Part shown: positions 42,203 through 51,469 of the stretch, piece by piece
How positions within the stretch are numbered: position 1 is the first letter of the stretch
Layout of the letters: every line of letters starts with the position of its first letter
Source of the DNA: Longimicrobium sp.
GTDB lineage: Bacteria > Gemmatimonadota > Gemmatimonadetes > Longimicrobiales > Longimicrobiaceae
Reading direction: 5' to 3'
NCBI GenBank assembly: GCA_036389135.1
Contig: DASVQP010000038.1
Coordinates: 1-64,000 of the forward strand
Length of the DNA: 64,000 nucleotides
Translations under genes and position numbers: made by a program
The notes under the pieces: model-generated
Databases searched by the model: none
Seen by the model: only the letters and a program-made list of their open reading frames with translations
What the model was told of the DNA's origin: nothing

Positions 42203-44485
42203 ATGCTCCCACCGTTCATGCGCGGCGCGTCCATCCTCCCGCTTCTCCTCCTGGCAAGTGCGCCGCTTGCCGCGCGGAGCGCCGCCGCACAGGACGAGCA
42301 GGGCGGGTCCGCCCGCATCGTCCAGGTGATCGGCGCCGACACCCTTTTCCCCGTCCGTGGCGCGTCCTTCCGCCGCGCCTTGAACTTCGAGGTGCCGGGC
42401 GACACCGCGCGCGTGGTGGCGGTCACGGCTTCGCCGCTGACGAACGCCGACGGGAGCGAGGTCCCGGTGCGGCTCAACGGCGGCGACAGCACCGTACAGG
42501 CGGAGGTCGCGGCGCACGGACGGGCGCGCATGGAGCTGGCGGCCAGCCTCCCCAACCCGGGAACCTACCGCGGAAACGTCGCCCTGGTCACCAACCGCGG
42601 GCGCGAGCTCTGGTGGTACCGCGTCGTCTGGGACACCACTCCCGGGCGGGCGCTGGTGGTGAAGGCGCCGGGGGCGCTGGAGAAGCAGCTGTTCCTGGGT
42701 GGCGGCCTGGAGATCCTGCTGACGGTGCAGGACAGCACGCGCCTCCCGGTGCAGATCTACGCCCCCGCGATGGTCTCGCTCACCCGCGCCGGCAACGGCG
42801 ACACCGCGTTCCAGGCGCCCCACAAGGTCGTCAGCTCCGAGTGCGCCGGCGGGTTCACGGTGCAGGCGAACTCCACGCTCCGCTGCACCGTGCGTCTGAG
42901 CGGCTTCACGCGGGCGGGGCGCTACACCGGCGAGGTGCGCGTGGCGGGGCCTGACGTGGCCGCGTCGGCGCACAAGGTGGCCGTCTACGTCCGCCGCTCG
43001 TGGTTCTTGGCGCTCCTGGCCATTCTGGCCGGAGTGGCGCTCTCCGAGTGGCTGCGCAGGTACCTGCGGGACCGGCGCCCCCGGCTGGAGCGCCTGCGCG
43101 ACGCCGAGCGCCTGGTGGACCGTGCCGACGTCCTGGCGGCGCGCCCCGGCGCCACGGCCGACGAGCTCGAGGTGCTGGCCGCGCTCCGCGCCCGGGTCGA
43201 GACGCTGTCAGCGGACCCCGAGCTGGGGACGAGCACGACAGCCCCGGCCGTGTTGGGTGAGGTGGAGGGCAAGCTGGAGCTCTTCCCCCGCTGGGCGGCG
43301 CTCGCCGCGCGGGTGGCCGCGCTGGAGCCCGCCCTGCGCGACGAGCCGGCGAAGACGCTGCGGGCCGTCCGCGCCTACCTGGAGGGCACGGGAAGCACCG
43401 ACGAGGAGCGGAAGGCCGTGCAGATCTCGCTGAACGGCCTCCCCGCCGCCATCGACGCCGCGCAGGCGAAGGAGCTGAGGCGGGTGATCGACGCCTTCAC
43501 GGGCGAGGTGAAGGCCGAGCGCGACGCCCGCCCCTCCGACGCCCCCTTCCTCAAGCTCCTCCAGGACGAGGTGGAGGCCCGCGCCGCCGGGGCCGGCGCC
43601 CACGCCGACGCCGGCCGTCTGGCCGCCGCGCGCGAGGCCTTCGACGCCGCGCGCGGGGCGTACGCGCGCCTCTTGGCCGCCGACCTGGGGACGCGCCTGG
43701 AGCCCGACGACGCGCCGGCGTGGATGGAAGCCGCGGCCTGGGAGGCGTTCGCCTCGCGGGTGCGCGCCGAGCTGGCCCGCGTGACCGCCGCGGCGACGCC
43801 CGCGGAGGCGATTGCGGCGTACGGCGCGGCGCGCGCGGTCTACCTGCACGAGCTGGCGTCGGCGCTCCGCGCCCAGGTCCGCAAGCGTGCGGCCGACCCG
43901 GCGCTTGCCAAGGAGCACCGCGACGCGCTGGTGTCCGTGACCGAGAAGCTGGACGGCGTGCTGCGCCTGGTGAAGCTGGGCGACGCGCACGCCGCCTCCG
44001 GTGCGCTGGAGACGGCCCAGGCCGACTTCCAGGAGGTGGAGACCCGCTTCCCCGTGCAGCCTGGCGGCGGTGGAGTGGGCGGCAGGGTCGCCGCGATCGT
44101 GGCGCCCGACGGCTCGCGGACGGCGGCGGGCGCTGCGCTCCCCGGCGGCGTCCCGGGCGGGGGCGGGTACACCGACCTTCCGTGGACCCCGGAGGCGAAG
44201 GGGTGGCGGCGCGGCGTGGCGGCCCGCACCCGCGAGATCGGGCGCGGCGACATGGCGGTCTCTGCCCTGGCGGCCGGGATCGCGGTGCTCCTCGGCCTCT
44301 CGCTCCTCTGGGTCGACAACCTCATCTGGGGCTCGTTCAAGGACGTGATCGCGGCGTTTCTCTGGGGGCTGGGGCTGCACAAGGTAGGGACCGACGCCTT
44401 CGCCACCTTCGGTGGCGTGGGCTCGCTCCTCGACACCTACCGTCCCAAGGCAGGGGGAGGAGGAGGGGGCGATGCCGGCGACTGA
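42203..44485 (+). CDS. Large membrane protein with coiled-coil domain, hypothetical
   Basis: About 760 aa from ATG 42203 (AGGA upstream; a TTG 24 nt earlier and ATG 42218 are alternatives). Order: signal peptide (PLLLLASAPLAARSAAA); extracytoplasmic beta-rich domain to about residue 260; TM helix (WFLALLAILAGVALSEWLRR) near 266-288; a long Ala/Glu/Arg helical region of about 390 residues, likely coiled coil; C-terminal TM helix (VSALAAGIAVLLGLSLLWVD) near 685 and a possible re-entrant hydrophobic stretch (VIAAFLWGLGLHKVGTDAFA). No enzyme motif is visible. The next gene overlaps by 14 nt. Confidence 0.8.
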   Translation: MLPPFMRGASILPLLLLASAPLAARSAAAQDEQGGSARIVQVIGADTLFPVRGASFRRALNFEVPGDTARVVAVTASPLTNADGSEVPVRLNGGDSTVQAEVAAHGRARMELAASLPNPGTYRGNVALVTNRGRELWWYRVVWDTTPGRALVVKAPGALEKQLFLGGGLEILLTVQDSTRLPVQIYAPAMVSLTRAGNGDTAFQAPHKVVSSECAGGFTVQANSTLRCTVRLSGFTRAGRYTGEVRVAGPDVAASAHKVAVYVRRSWFLALLAILAGVALSEWLRRYLRDRRPRLERLRDAERLVDRADVLAARPGATADELEVLAALRARVETLSADPELGTSTTAPAVLGEVEGKLELFPRWAALAARVAALEPALRDEPAKTLRAVRAYLEGTGSTDEERKAVQISLNGLPAAIDAAQAKELRRVIDAFTGEVKAERDARPSDAPFLKLLQDEVEARAAGAGAHADAGRLAAAREAFDAARGAYARLLAADLGTRLEPDDAPAWMEAAAWEAFASRVRAELARVTAAATPAEAIAAYGAARAVYLHELASALRAQVRKRAADPALAKEHRDALVSVTEKLDGVLRLVKLGDAHAASGALETAQADFQEVETRFPVQPGGGGVGGRVAAIVAPDGSRTAAGAALPGGVPGGGGYTDLPWTPEAKGWRRGVAARTREIGRGDMAVSALAAGIAVLLGLSLLWVDNLIWGSFKDVIAAFLWGLGLHKVGTDAFATFGGVGSLLDTYRPKAGGGGGGDAGD

Positions 44486-44777
44486 GCACCTCAGGGCGGA
44501 TCTGCGGGTGGAGGTGGTTCGGCACGAAGAGCTCCTCTTCCTGAGGGCCCGCGTCGCGGGAACGCCCGGCGTCCTCCTCTTCCCCGGCCGCGCATTGGAG
44601 CTGCTCGCCGACGAGCGGGAACCGGTGCTGGCGTGGTTCGGCGCGCGCGGCGGGGTCGGGGACGCGCTCCGGGCGTGGGCCGGCGGCGGCCGTGCATCGG
44701 CGGGCACCGACGACGGCTGCGCTGGCATTCAACGAAGCATCGCTGCGAGCCGAGGAAGATGCATGCAGAAACCCTGA
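44472..44777 (+). CDS. Hypothetical protein, 101 aa, coupled to the large membrane protein
   Basis: Starts MPATEHLRADLRVEVVRHEE 14 nt inside the preceding gene, with AGGAGGGGG upstream. It is soluble and likely alpha/beta (LLFLRARVAGTPGVLLFPGR, then LELLADEREPVLAWFGARG). A Cys-containing tail of low complexity ends the protein. The coupling implies a shared role with the 760-aa membrane protein; the function is unknown. Confidence 0.65.
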   Translation: MPATEHLRADLRVEVVRHEELLFLRARVAGTPGVLLFPGRALELLADEREPVLAWFGARGGVGDALRAWAGGGRASAGTDDGCAGIQRSIAASRGRCMQKP

Positions 44778-44823
44778 TTTGATCAAGGCGCTCGCCGCAT
44801 CATGGGAGGCGTTTAGCATGAGT

Positions 44824-44870
44824 GGAACGGAAGAGAGGCGCCCCCCAGCAGGGAGCGCCTCTCTCGTTCC
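44824..44870. terminator. Bidirectional terminator
   Basis: GGAACG then AGAGAGGCGC (44832-44841) pairs with GCGCCTCTCT (44855-44864) then CGTTCC. A long stem with a two-base bulge sits between the stops at 44777 (plus) and 44912 (minus), so it serves both genes. Confidence 0.8.
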
Positions 44871-44911
44871 TGTAGGTCGTTCGCGCCCCAGCTCGGCCTG
44901 GGCGCCGCCGG

Positions 44912-46327
44912 TCAGGGCTTCTCGATCCTCCACCGCTGGCAGTCGCCGCCCCAGTAGGGCCAGAGGATGGCGTCGGCGCCGTCGGCAGTGGAGCAGCCGC
45001 CGACGTCCAGGGCCTTGCCGCTGTTGCGCGCGACCAGGCGCCAGGCGTTGTCACCCGTCGCCACCACCTGCCACTGCTCGCACCCGGCGCCCGAGTACGC
45101 GCCGACCACCACGTCCGCGCCGTCGGCGGCGGAGCAGCCGGCCACCTCCAGGGCGAAGCCGCTGTTGGCCGCGGTGATCTTGTAGTAGCCGGTGCCCAGG
45201 TTCACGAAGTCCCACTGCTGGCACAGGCGCCCCGCGTACGGCCACACGATGACGTCCGCGCCGTCCGCGTTGGAGCACCCCGCCACGTCCAGCGCCTTGT
45301 TGCTGTGCTTGGCGATCAGCCGGTAGCGCCCGTCCGGCACCACCAGCGGCGATGCGCCCACGCCCGTGTTGGTCATCACCACGCGCTGGAGAAGGCCGTC
45401 CGTGGCGTAGGTCAGGCGGTCGATGGCGGTGCTGCGCCCCGCGCTGAAGTTGCCGTTCTCCCAGCGGTGGTAGACGACGTGCCACTGGTCGGTACCGGGG
45501 CGCTGCAGCACGGAGTGGTGGCCGGGGCCCTTGTCCTCGGTGTTGGAGGAGAGGATCTGCGCGCGGTAGGTCCACGGCCCCATCGGTCCGGTCGCCGTGG
45601 CGTAGCGCACGTTGTAGCTCGCGTCGTACCAGCGGCCGTTGGAGTACGTCATGTAGTAGATGCCGTTGCGCTTGTGCATGAACGGCGCTTCGGTGAAGTA
45701 CGACGGCGTGCGCACCACGGGCGTGCCGGCCAGCGAAGTCATGTCGGAGTTCAGCTTCACGATGGCCAGGTTGCTTCCCGCCGAGCCGCCGTAGTACAGG
45801 TACGCCTGCCCGTCGTCGTCCACGAACACCATCGGGTCGATCGCCTCCACCGTGGAGGTGCTGTGGACCAGCGGCACGCCCTTGTCCACGAACGGCCCGC
45901 GCGGCGAATTCCCCACCGCCACGCCGATCTTGCTGTCCGGCGCGGGCCCGTTGGCCGAGTAGTAGAAGTAGTACTTGCCGTTGCGGAAGACGATGGCCGG
46001 CGCCCACCCGTTGCGGTCCGTCCAGCTCACGCCGGGGCCGAGGTCCAGCACGACGCCCTCGTCCACCCAGTTGGTCAGGTCGAACGACGAGTAGGCGCGG
46101 AACGCCCCGCCCCCCGTGGGATAGAGCCAGTACTTGCCGTCGAGGACCGCGATGTGGGGATCGGGCCTGTCGCCCGGGAGCATCGGGTTGCCGGTGGTGG
46201 CCGTGATGCCGACGTTGGCACGCGGCTCGCCGGCGGGGCCGGTGCCGGTGACCTCGCCGCACGCCCCGGCCGCGAGCGCGGCCGTTAGGGTGAGCGCGTG
46301 AAGCCACGATGGGGTGCTCCGTGCCAT
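44912..46327 (-). CDS. GH43-family glycosidase lipoprotein with ricin-type lectin domain
   Basis: 471 aa. Lipobox ALAAGACGE predicts membrane anchoring. Five-bladed propeller with GH43 catalytic residues: first Asp in GDRPDPHIAV, second Asp in VEAIDPMVFVDDDG, Glu in FTEAPFMHKRNG. Substrates of the family are arabinan/xylan-type sugars. The C-terminal 130 residues are three ricin-B repeats (KALDVAGCSNADGADVI, ALEVAGCSAADGADVV, KALDVGGCSTADGADAI with Q-x-W), a carbohydrate-binding trefoil. Confidence 0.92.
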   Translation of the reverse strand: MARSTPSWLHALTLTAALAAGACGEVTGTGPAGEPRANVGITATTGNPMLPGDRPDPHIAVLDGKYWLYPTGGGAFRAYSSFDLTNWVDEGVVLDLGPGVSWTDRNGWAPAIVFRNGKYYFYYSANGPAPDSKIGVAVGNSPRGPFVDKGVPLVHSTSTVEAIDPMVFVDDDGQAYLYYGGSAGSNLAIVKLNSDMTSLAGTPVVRTPSYFTEAPFMHKRNGIYYMTYSNGRWYDASYNVRYATATGPMGPWTYRAQILSSNTEDKGPGHHSVLQRPGTDQWHVVYHRWENGNFSAGRSTAIDRLTYATDGLLQRVVMTNTGVGASPLVVPDGRYRLIAKHSNKALDVAGCSNADGADVIVWPYAGRLCQQWDFVNLGTGYYKITAANSGFALEVAGCSAADGADVVVGAYSGAGCEQWQVVATGDNAWRLVARNSGKALDVGGCSTADGADAILWPYWGGDCQRWRIEKP

Positions 46328-46525
46328 GGGTGCTCCGGGGCGTGGGGAAGGAAGGCGTACAACTACCCCGGTGCAGGCACGCGGCGGACCACGGGGCGTC
46401 CGCCGCTTAGTCGTTGCGCGGGTTGTCGTTGCGCGTTTTTCGCCCCGCGGCGGTGCGTCCCAGAGTAGTGCACGCCCGCACCCTGGGCACCAATGTGGTG
46501 CTCCCGCTCGGCTGCAGGTGCCCGA

Positions 46526-48223
46526 TCAGGCTGGCCCCGCGCCTACCTCCGAGGAGCAGGACAGCTGCGGGTGCGTCTCCGCCAACCCCAGCCGCGCCAG
46601 CCCCCAGCCCACGAGGCCCCTCCACTGCCGCGGCTGCTCCGGCGCCTTGAGCGCGTGGAGCTTCCCCGCCGCGGACGGCGAGCCCGCGGCGCTGGCCAGG
46701 CGGAACCATCGTGTAGCCATGCCGCTGTCCGCGGGAACGCCGTCGCCGTGCAGAAACTGCTCGCCGATCGCGGCCATGGCGTCCGGGGAGCCCGCGCACA
46801 CTGCCTTGCGGTACCAGCGATGCGCCTGCACCGGGTCCTTTTTCACCCCCATGCCCGCCTGGTACACGCGTCCGACCGCGTACATCCCCCGCGCCGAGCC
46901 GGCCCTTGCCGCCGCGGCGTAGTGCTGGACGGCCTTCGCCGTGTCCCGCGCGACCAGGATGGCGGCGTCGTACATGTAGCCCAGGTCCACGCGCGCATCC
47001 GCCGAGCCGGCCGCCACGGCGCGGGTCAGCCAGTACAGCGCGGAGTCGCTCTCCGCCTGGCGGTGGACGACGCCGAGCCTGCGCATCGCCTCCGCGTCGC
47101 CCCGCCTCGCCGCCTTGTTGAGCCAGAGCCGCGCGTGGTACTTGCTCGCCCGCGTCGTTCCGTACCCGGTTTCGTACGCGGTAGCCAGCGCGGTCATGCT
47201 GCGGAGGTCGCCCTTGCCCGCCGCCTCGCGCAGCTTCTTGAAGCCCAGCTCCGGATTGTGTTGGGCGCCCCGGCCAGTCATGTACGCAATCGCCTCCAGG
47301 CCCCGCGCCTCGGCATTCCCAGCCTGAGCCAATTCTTTGAACAGATGAAACGCACTGTCCGCGGCCCCCGCGGCGCAGAGCGCTTTCGCCTCGTCGAGAT
47401 CCGCCGTCGACGAACCCGCGGAGGAAAACGTGACGGCCTCTGGCGCAGATGCCTCAGCCGGCGAGGAGAACGCACTCGTCGGCGCGCATGCCATCGACTG
47501 CAATCCCGCTGGAACGTACGGAAGAGGAGCGGTATCCCGTGGTATACTCGCGACGACCAACGCGGAGATCGCCAGAATCCCGCCGACCGCTCCGCGCTGC
47601 TTCGCGCGGCGAAACCTCGGCACCGGGAACAGCTTGGCGGGGTTCACGTCCTTGCGCGCGAGCAACTCGGGGCGCGTTCCGCTCAAACCGTGCACCTCCA
47701 GCTCCGCGCTGGCCATGTCGAAGGCGGTCTGCACGGACTCCCCGCCGGCGAGATAGCCGTAGAACGCGGCGTCGAACCGGATCGCATCCTCGTCCGCGAT
47801 CCCGCCGGAAGTGCCGATAGCGCAGCCCACGACCTGGGCGATGGCCGCGGCCTGGTCCCTCGAAAAGCAGGCACTCAGGACCACGAGCCGGATCTCGTGC
47901 CGGAACACCGTCAACATCTGCTTCAGCGCGGCACCCGTGACCAGCTGCGGGCCGGCCCCGTGCGGCGAAGTGAACTTCAGTCCCTGGACGTTCCCGTGTC
48001 CGCTGAAGTGCAGGATCTGCGGGCGCGTGAGGCGCAACCGATCGATCAGGTCCTCCGGACGCGCGTCGAACTGGCAGTCGAAGTCCATCACGGAGAGGCG
48101 GCCGTCTTCCTCCACCCGCTTGCGAATCCCACGAAAGTCCGCACCGAGCTGGAGCGGCTGCGGCCTGTCCGGAAGCACCGACATCGGATCGGCCGCGAAA
48201 AAGAGGACTTTGGTTTTCTTCAT
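46526..48223 (-). CDS. CHAT-domain (caspase-like) protease with TM helix and Sel1 repeats
   Basis: About 565 aa starting MKKTKVLFFAADPMSVLPDR. The N-terminal CHAT domain has catalytic His76 in ILHFSGHGN and Cys119 in LVVLSACFS, with GTSGGIADEDAIRF and a GESVQTAFDMA helix. A single TM helix (VGGILAISALVVASIP) lies near 213-229. About six Sel1-like repeats follow (AYMTGRGAQHNPELGFKKL, ATAYETGYGTTRASKYHA, YMYDAAILVARDTAKAVQHY, RVYQAGMGVKKDPVQAHRWY). The protease is probably cytosolic and the repeats outside. Related CHAT proteins act in immunity or programmed death; no partner is adjacent. Confidence 0.9.
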   Translation of the reverse strand: MKKTKVLFFAADPMSVLPDRPQPLQLGADFRGIRKRVEEDGRLSVMDFDCQFDARPEDLIDRLRLTRPQILHFSGHGNVQGLKFTSPHGAGPQLVTGAALKQMLTVFRHEIRLVVLSACFSRDQAAAIAQVVGCAIGTSGGIADEDAIRFDAAFYGYLAGGESVQTAFDMASAELEVHGLSGTRPELLARKDVNPAKLFPVPRFRRAKQRGAVGGILAISALVVASIPRDTAPLPYVPAGLQSMACAPTSAFSSPAEASAPEAVTFSSAGSSTADLDEAKALCAAGAADSAFHLFKELAQAGNAEARGLEAIAYMTGRGAQHNPELGFKKLREAAGKGDLRSMTALATAYETGYGTTRASKYHARLWLNKAARRGDAEAMRRLGVVHRQAESDSALYWLTRAVAAGSADARVDLGYMYDAAILVARDTAKAVQHYAAAARAGSARGMYAVGRVYQAGMGVKKDPVQAHRWYRKAVCAGSPDAMAAIGEQFLHGDGVPADSGMATRWFRLASAAGSPSAAGKLHALKAPEQPRQWRGLVGWGLARLGLAETHPQLSCSSEVGAGPA

Positions 48224-48227
48224 GTTC

Positions 48228-48295
48228 GCCCGGGAAGATGAGAGGTGCACAGCCGACTAGTCGGCCATGCACCTCGAAATTCCTCTCCCGGGTGG
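48228..48295. promoter_or_regulatory. Nested long palindrome upstream of the CHAT gene
   Basis: GAGGTGCA (48242-48249), inner GCCGACTAGTCGGC (48252-48265) and TGCACCTC (48268-48275) are perfectly nested. Outer CCCGGGA-type arms extend it to about 70 nt. It lies between the GMC oxidoreductase stop (48387) and the CHAT start (48223), so it could terminate the first or regulate the second. Confidence 0.6.
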
Positions 48296-48386
48296 CGTGC
48301 AATGAGCGTCAGGCGTACCCTAGCGGCCGAATGCGGTACGGTCGCATCGCCCTGGAGTCCCCAAGCACCCGCCCCATTCCCGCCTG

Positions 48387-50057
48387 TCAGCCGAGACGAT
48401 GCGACAGGCGCAGGGCGAGGGCTGCCAGCGTCCGCACGGGATTGGCGGCGGAGCTGAACGGGAGCACCGACATGTCGCAGACGTAAAGGCGCTCGGTGCC
48501 CACCACGCGAAGGTCTTCATCGACCACCGAATGCGGTGCGAAGGGAGCATCCAGCCCGGGCCTGTACGGCATCCGCAGGGTGCCGACCGCGTGGTGCACC
48601 GTCCCCCAGCCGAAGCCCTTGCCACCCTGTCCGTACCGGCCCCCGGCGCGCGCGGGCTGGCCGTCGTTGTGGAACTGCGAGAAGATCCGGTCCGTCACGC
48701 CGTTGAGCACTTCGAACACCTCGCCGGCGCTCCTGCGCCATCCGGCCAGCGCGGGGAAGCGCTCCTGGGCGAGGTAGTCGACCCATTTCTGATTCCGGAA
48801 GGCGATCTCGGGCACGTACTCGAACGGCCGGGCCGGCTTCACCACGTTGTTCTCGTCCAGGCAGTTCCCGAAGCTGAACTTGATGTCGATCCGGGCGGGG
48901 TCGTCCGCGGCCCGGGTCCCCGCCGCGCCCTCGTCGTTCTCCCGCAGGTGCCAGTACTCGTGGTTGATGTTCATCTCCACGTTGAACGGGAAGCGGATCT
49001 GGCCCCCGTCTCGCCTGCCCCTGGAGTAGAAGACGATCTTGGCGTGGTCGCCCCGGTCCAGCCGGACGTCGCCGATCCCGCGGGCAAAGGTGGTGATCTC
49101 GTCGGAGGTGGGGTGATCCGTCAGCCCGCGGCCGAGCAGATCCTTGGTGGATTGCGGCAGCCAGGGGTACATGCTGGCGCGGCGCAGGAGCTTGGGGCTC
49201 TCGATGGAGCCGCCGGCCAGGACCACGGTTCCCGCCCGGAACGTCCGTGCCTGGCCGGTCAGGGTGTTGCGGGCCACCAGCCGCATGTGGTCGCCGTGGT
49301 TCTGCACGTCCTCCACGAAGTGGTTGAGCAGGAGCTGCAGCCCCGCCCAGTCGCCGTGGCTGACTCCCGGCGTAAGGCCGACCTGGTTCACCAGCAGCTC
49401 GGCCGTGTTGAAGACGCCGGTCGGCTCGGTGAAGAACTCGTCGTTCGCCGTGCCGTCTGGCTTCAGGTAAGGCTGATGCAGCGCGCGCGGGGTCTCATGG
49501 ATGTCGAAGTCCTCGCCGAGCGGCGACTGCCGCAGCCGCTCGACGACGGCTTTCGCCCTGGACCCCATCGACCGCGACTCGCTCATCACCTCGCCCGCCA
49601 CCCGCAGCAGGCCCCCCGACGCCAGATCCCGCCGCACCCGTTCGGGAAAGAAGCCGAGCTCCCAGTCCTGCACGGTCGGGATCAGGCCGGACCAGAAGAT
49701 CGACCGCCCGCCGAAGTTCATCTGCGGCTTCTCGCCGATGAAGTTCTGGGTTCCGGAATTCCCGTCCTGCCAAAAGGTGTCGCACGCGAAGTGCTGCGCC
49801 ATCTTCGCGTTGGGAAAGCGGCAGAGGTTGTAGACGTGCGTGGGATAGATGAACGACCCGGCCTCCAGCACCAGGATGCGCTTCTCCTTCCCGACGCGAT
49901 CCGCCAGATCGTCCGCCAGGATCCCGCCCCCCATTCCCGACCCGACGATCACGATGTCGAAGTCGTCCCTGGGCCCGATGTAGCGGAGGAAGAGCCGCTC
50001 CTGGGCCGCACTCGTTTCCGAAACGAAGTTCGCGTACGTGGAAGGCGTAAACGTCAT
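48387..50057 (-). CDS. GMC-family FAD oxidoreductase
   Basis: 556 aa. AGGAG precedes the ATG. N-terminal FAD-binding DFDIVIVGSGMGGGILADDL and the ADP-ribose Glu in ILVLEAGSF; the GMC signature region NFGGRSIFWSGLIP; the C-terminal end HHAVGTLRMPYRPG with YVCDMSVLPFSSAANPVRT, where His and Asn are the usual catalytic pair. It oxidises alcohols, sugars or sterols; the substrate is not deducible. No signal peptide or cytochrome partner gene is visible. Confidence 0.93.
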   Translation of the reverse strand: MTFTPSTYANFVSETSAAQERLFLRYIGPRDDFDIVIVGSGMGGGILADDLADRVGKEKRILVLEAGSFIYPTHVYNLCRFPNAKMAQHFACDTFWQDGNSGTQNFIGEKPQMNFGGRSIFWSGLIPTVQDWELGFFPERVRRDLASGGLLRVAGEVMSESRSMGSRAKAVVERLRQSPLGEDFDIHETPRALHQPYLKPDGTANDEFFTEPTGVFNTAELLVNQVGLTPGVSHGDWAGLQLLLNHFVEDVQNHGDHMRLVARNTLTGQARTFRAGTVVLAGGSIESPKLLRRASMYPWLPQSTKDLLGRGLTDHPTSDEITTFARGIGDVRLDRGDHAKIVFYSRGRRDGGQIRFPFNVEMNINHEYWHLRENDEGAAGTRAADDPARIDIKFSFGNCLDENNVVKPARPFEYVPEIAFRNQKWVDYLAQERFPALAGWRRSAGEVFEVLNGVTDRIFSQFHNDGQPARAGGRYGQGGKGFGWGTVHHAVGTLRMPYRPGLDAPFAPHSVVDEDLRVVGTERLYVCDMSVLPFSSAANPVRTLAALALRLSHRLG

Positions 50058-50082
50058 CGCACCCGCTCCTGTTGGACATTAA

Positions 50083-51246
<1,164 letters not shown>

Positions 51247-51252
51247 CGCGGA

Positions 51253-51406
51253 CACGCAGGGAGAGAACAACAGAGAAAAGCCTCACACAGAGGCCACGGA
51301 AGGAACTGAAAGCCACAGAAAAAACCTTGATGCGGTTTGCTCTGTGTCTCTGTGGGAGCCATGCGGTTGCGGTTCTCTCCTGCGTCTCTGCGCCTCTGCG
51401 TGAGAC
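51253..51406. repeat. Palindromic element, copy 7 (composite)
   Basis: Inner CCTCACACAGAGGCCACGGA with CTCTGTGTCTCTGTGGGAGC, enclosed by GACACGCAGGGAGAGAACAA and TCCTGCGTCTCTGCGCCTCT. It has the same double structure as copy 1 and lies between convergent genes (51246 plus, 51470 minus). Confidence 0.75.
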
Positions 51407-51469
51407 TTGAGGAGCTTCCAACGGCCGCCGCGGCGGGCGCGCTGGAAGGCACCCATGCGAGGCTCGCCG

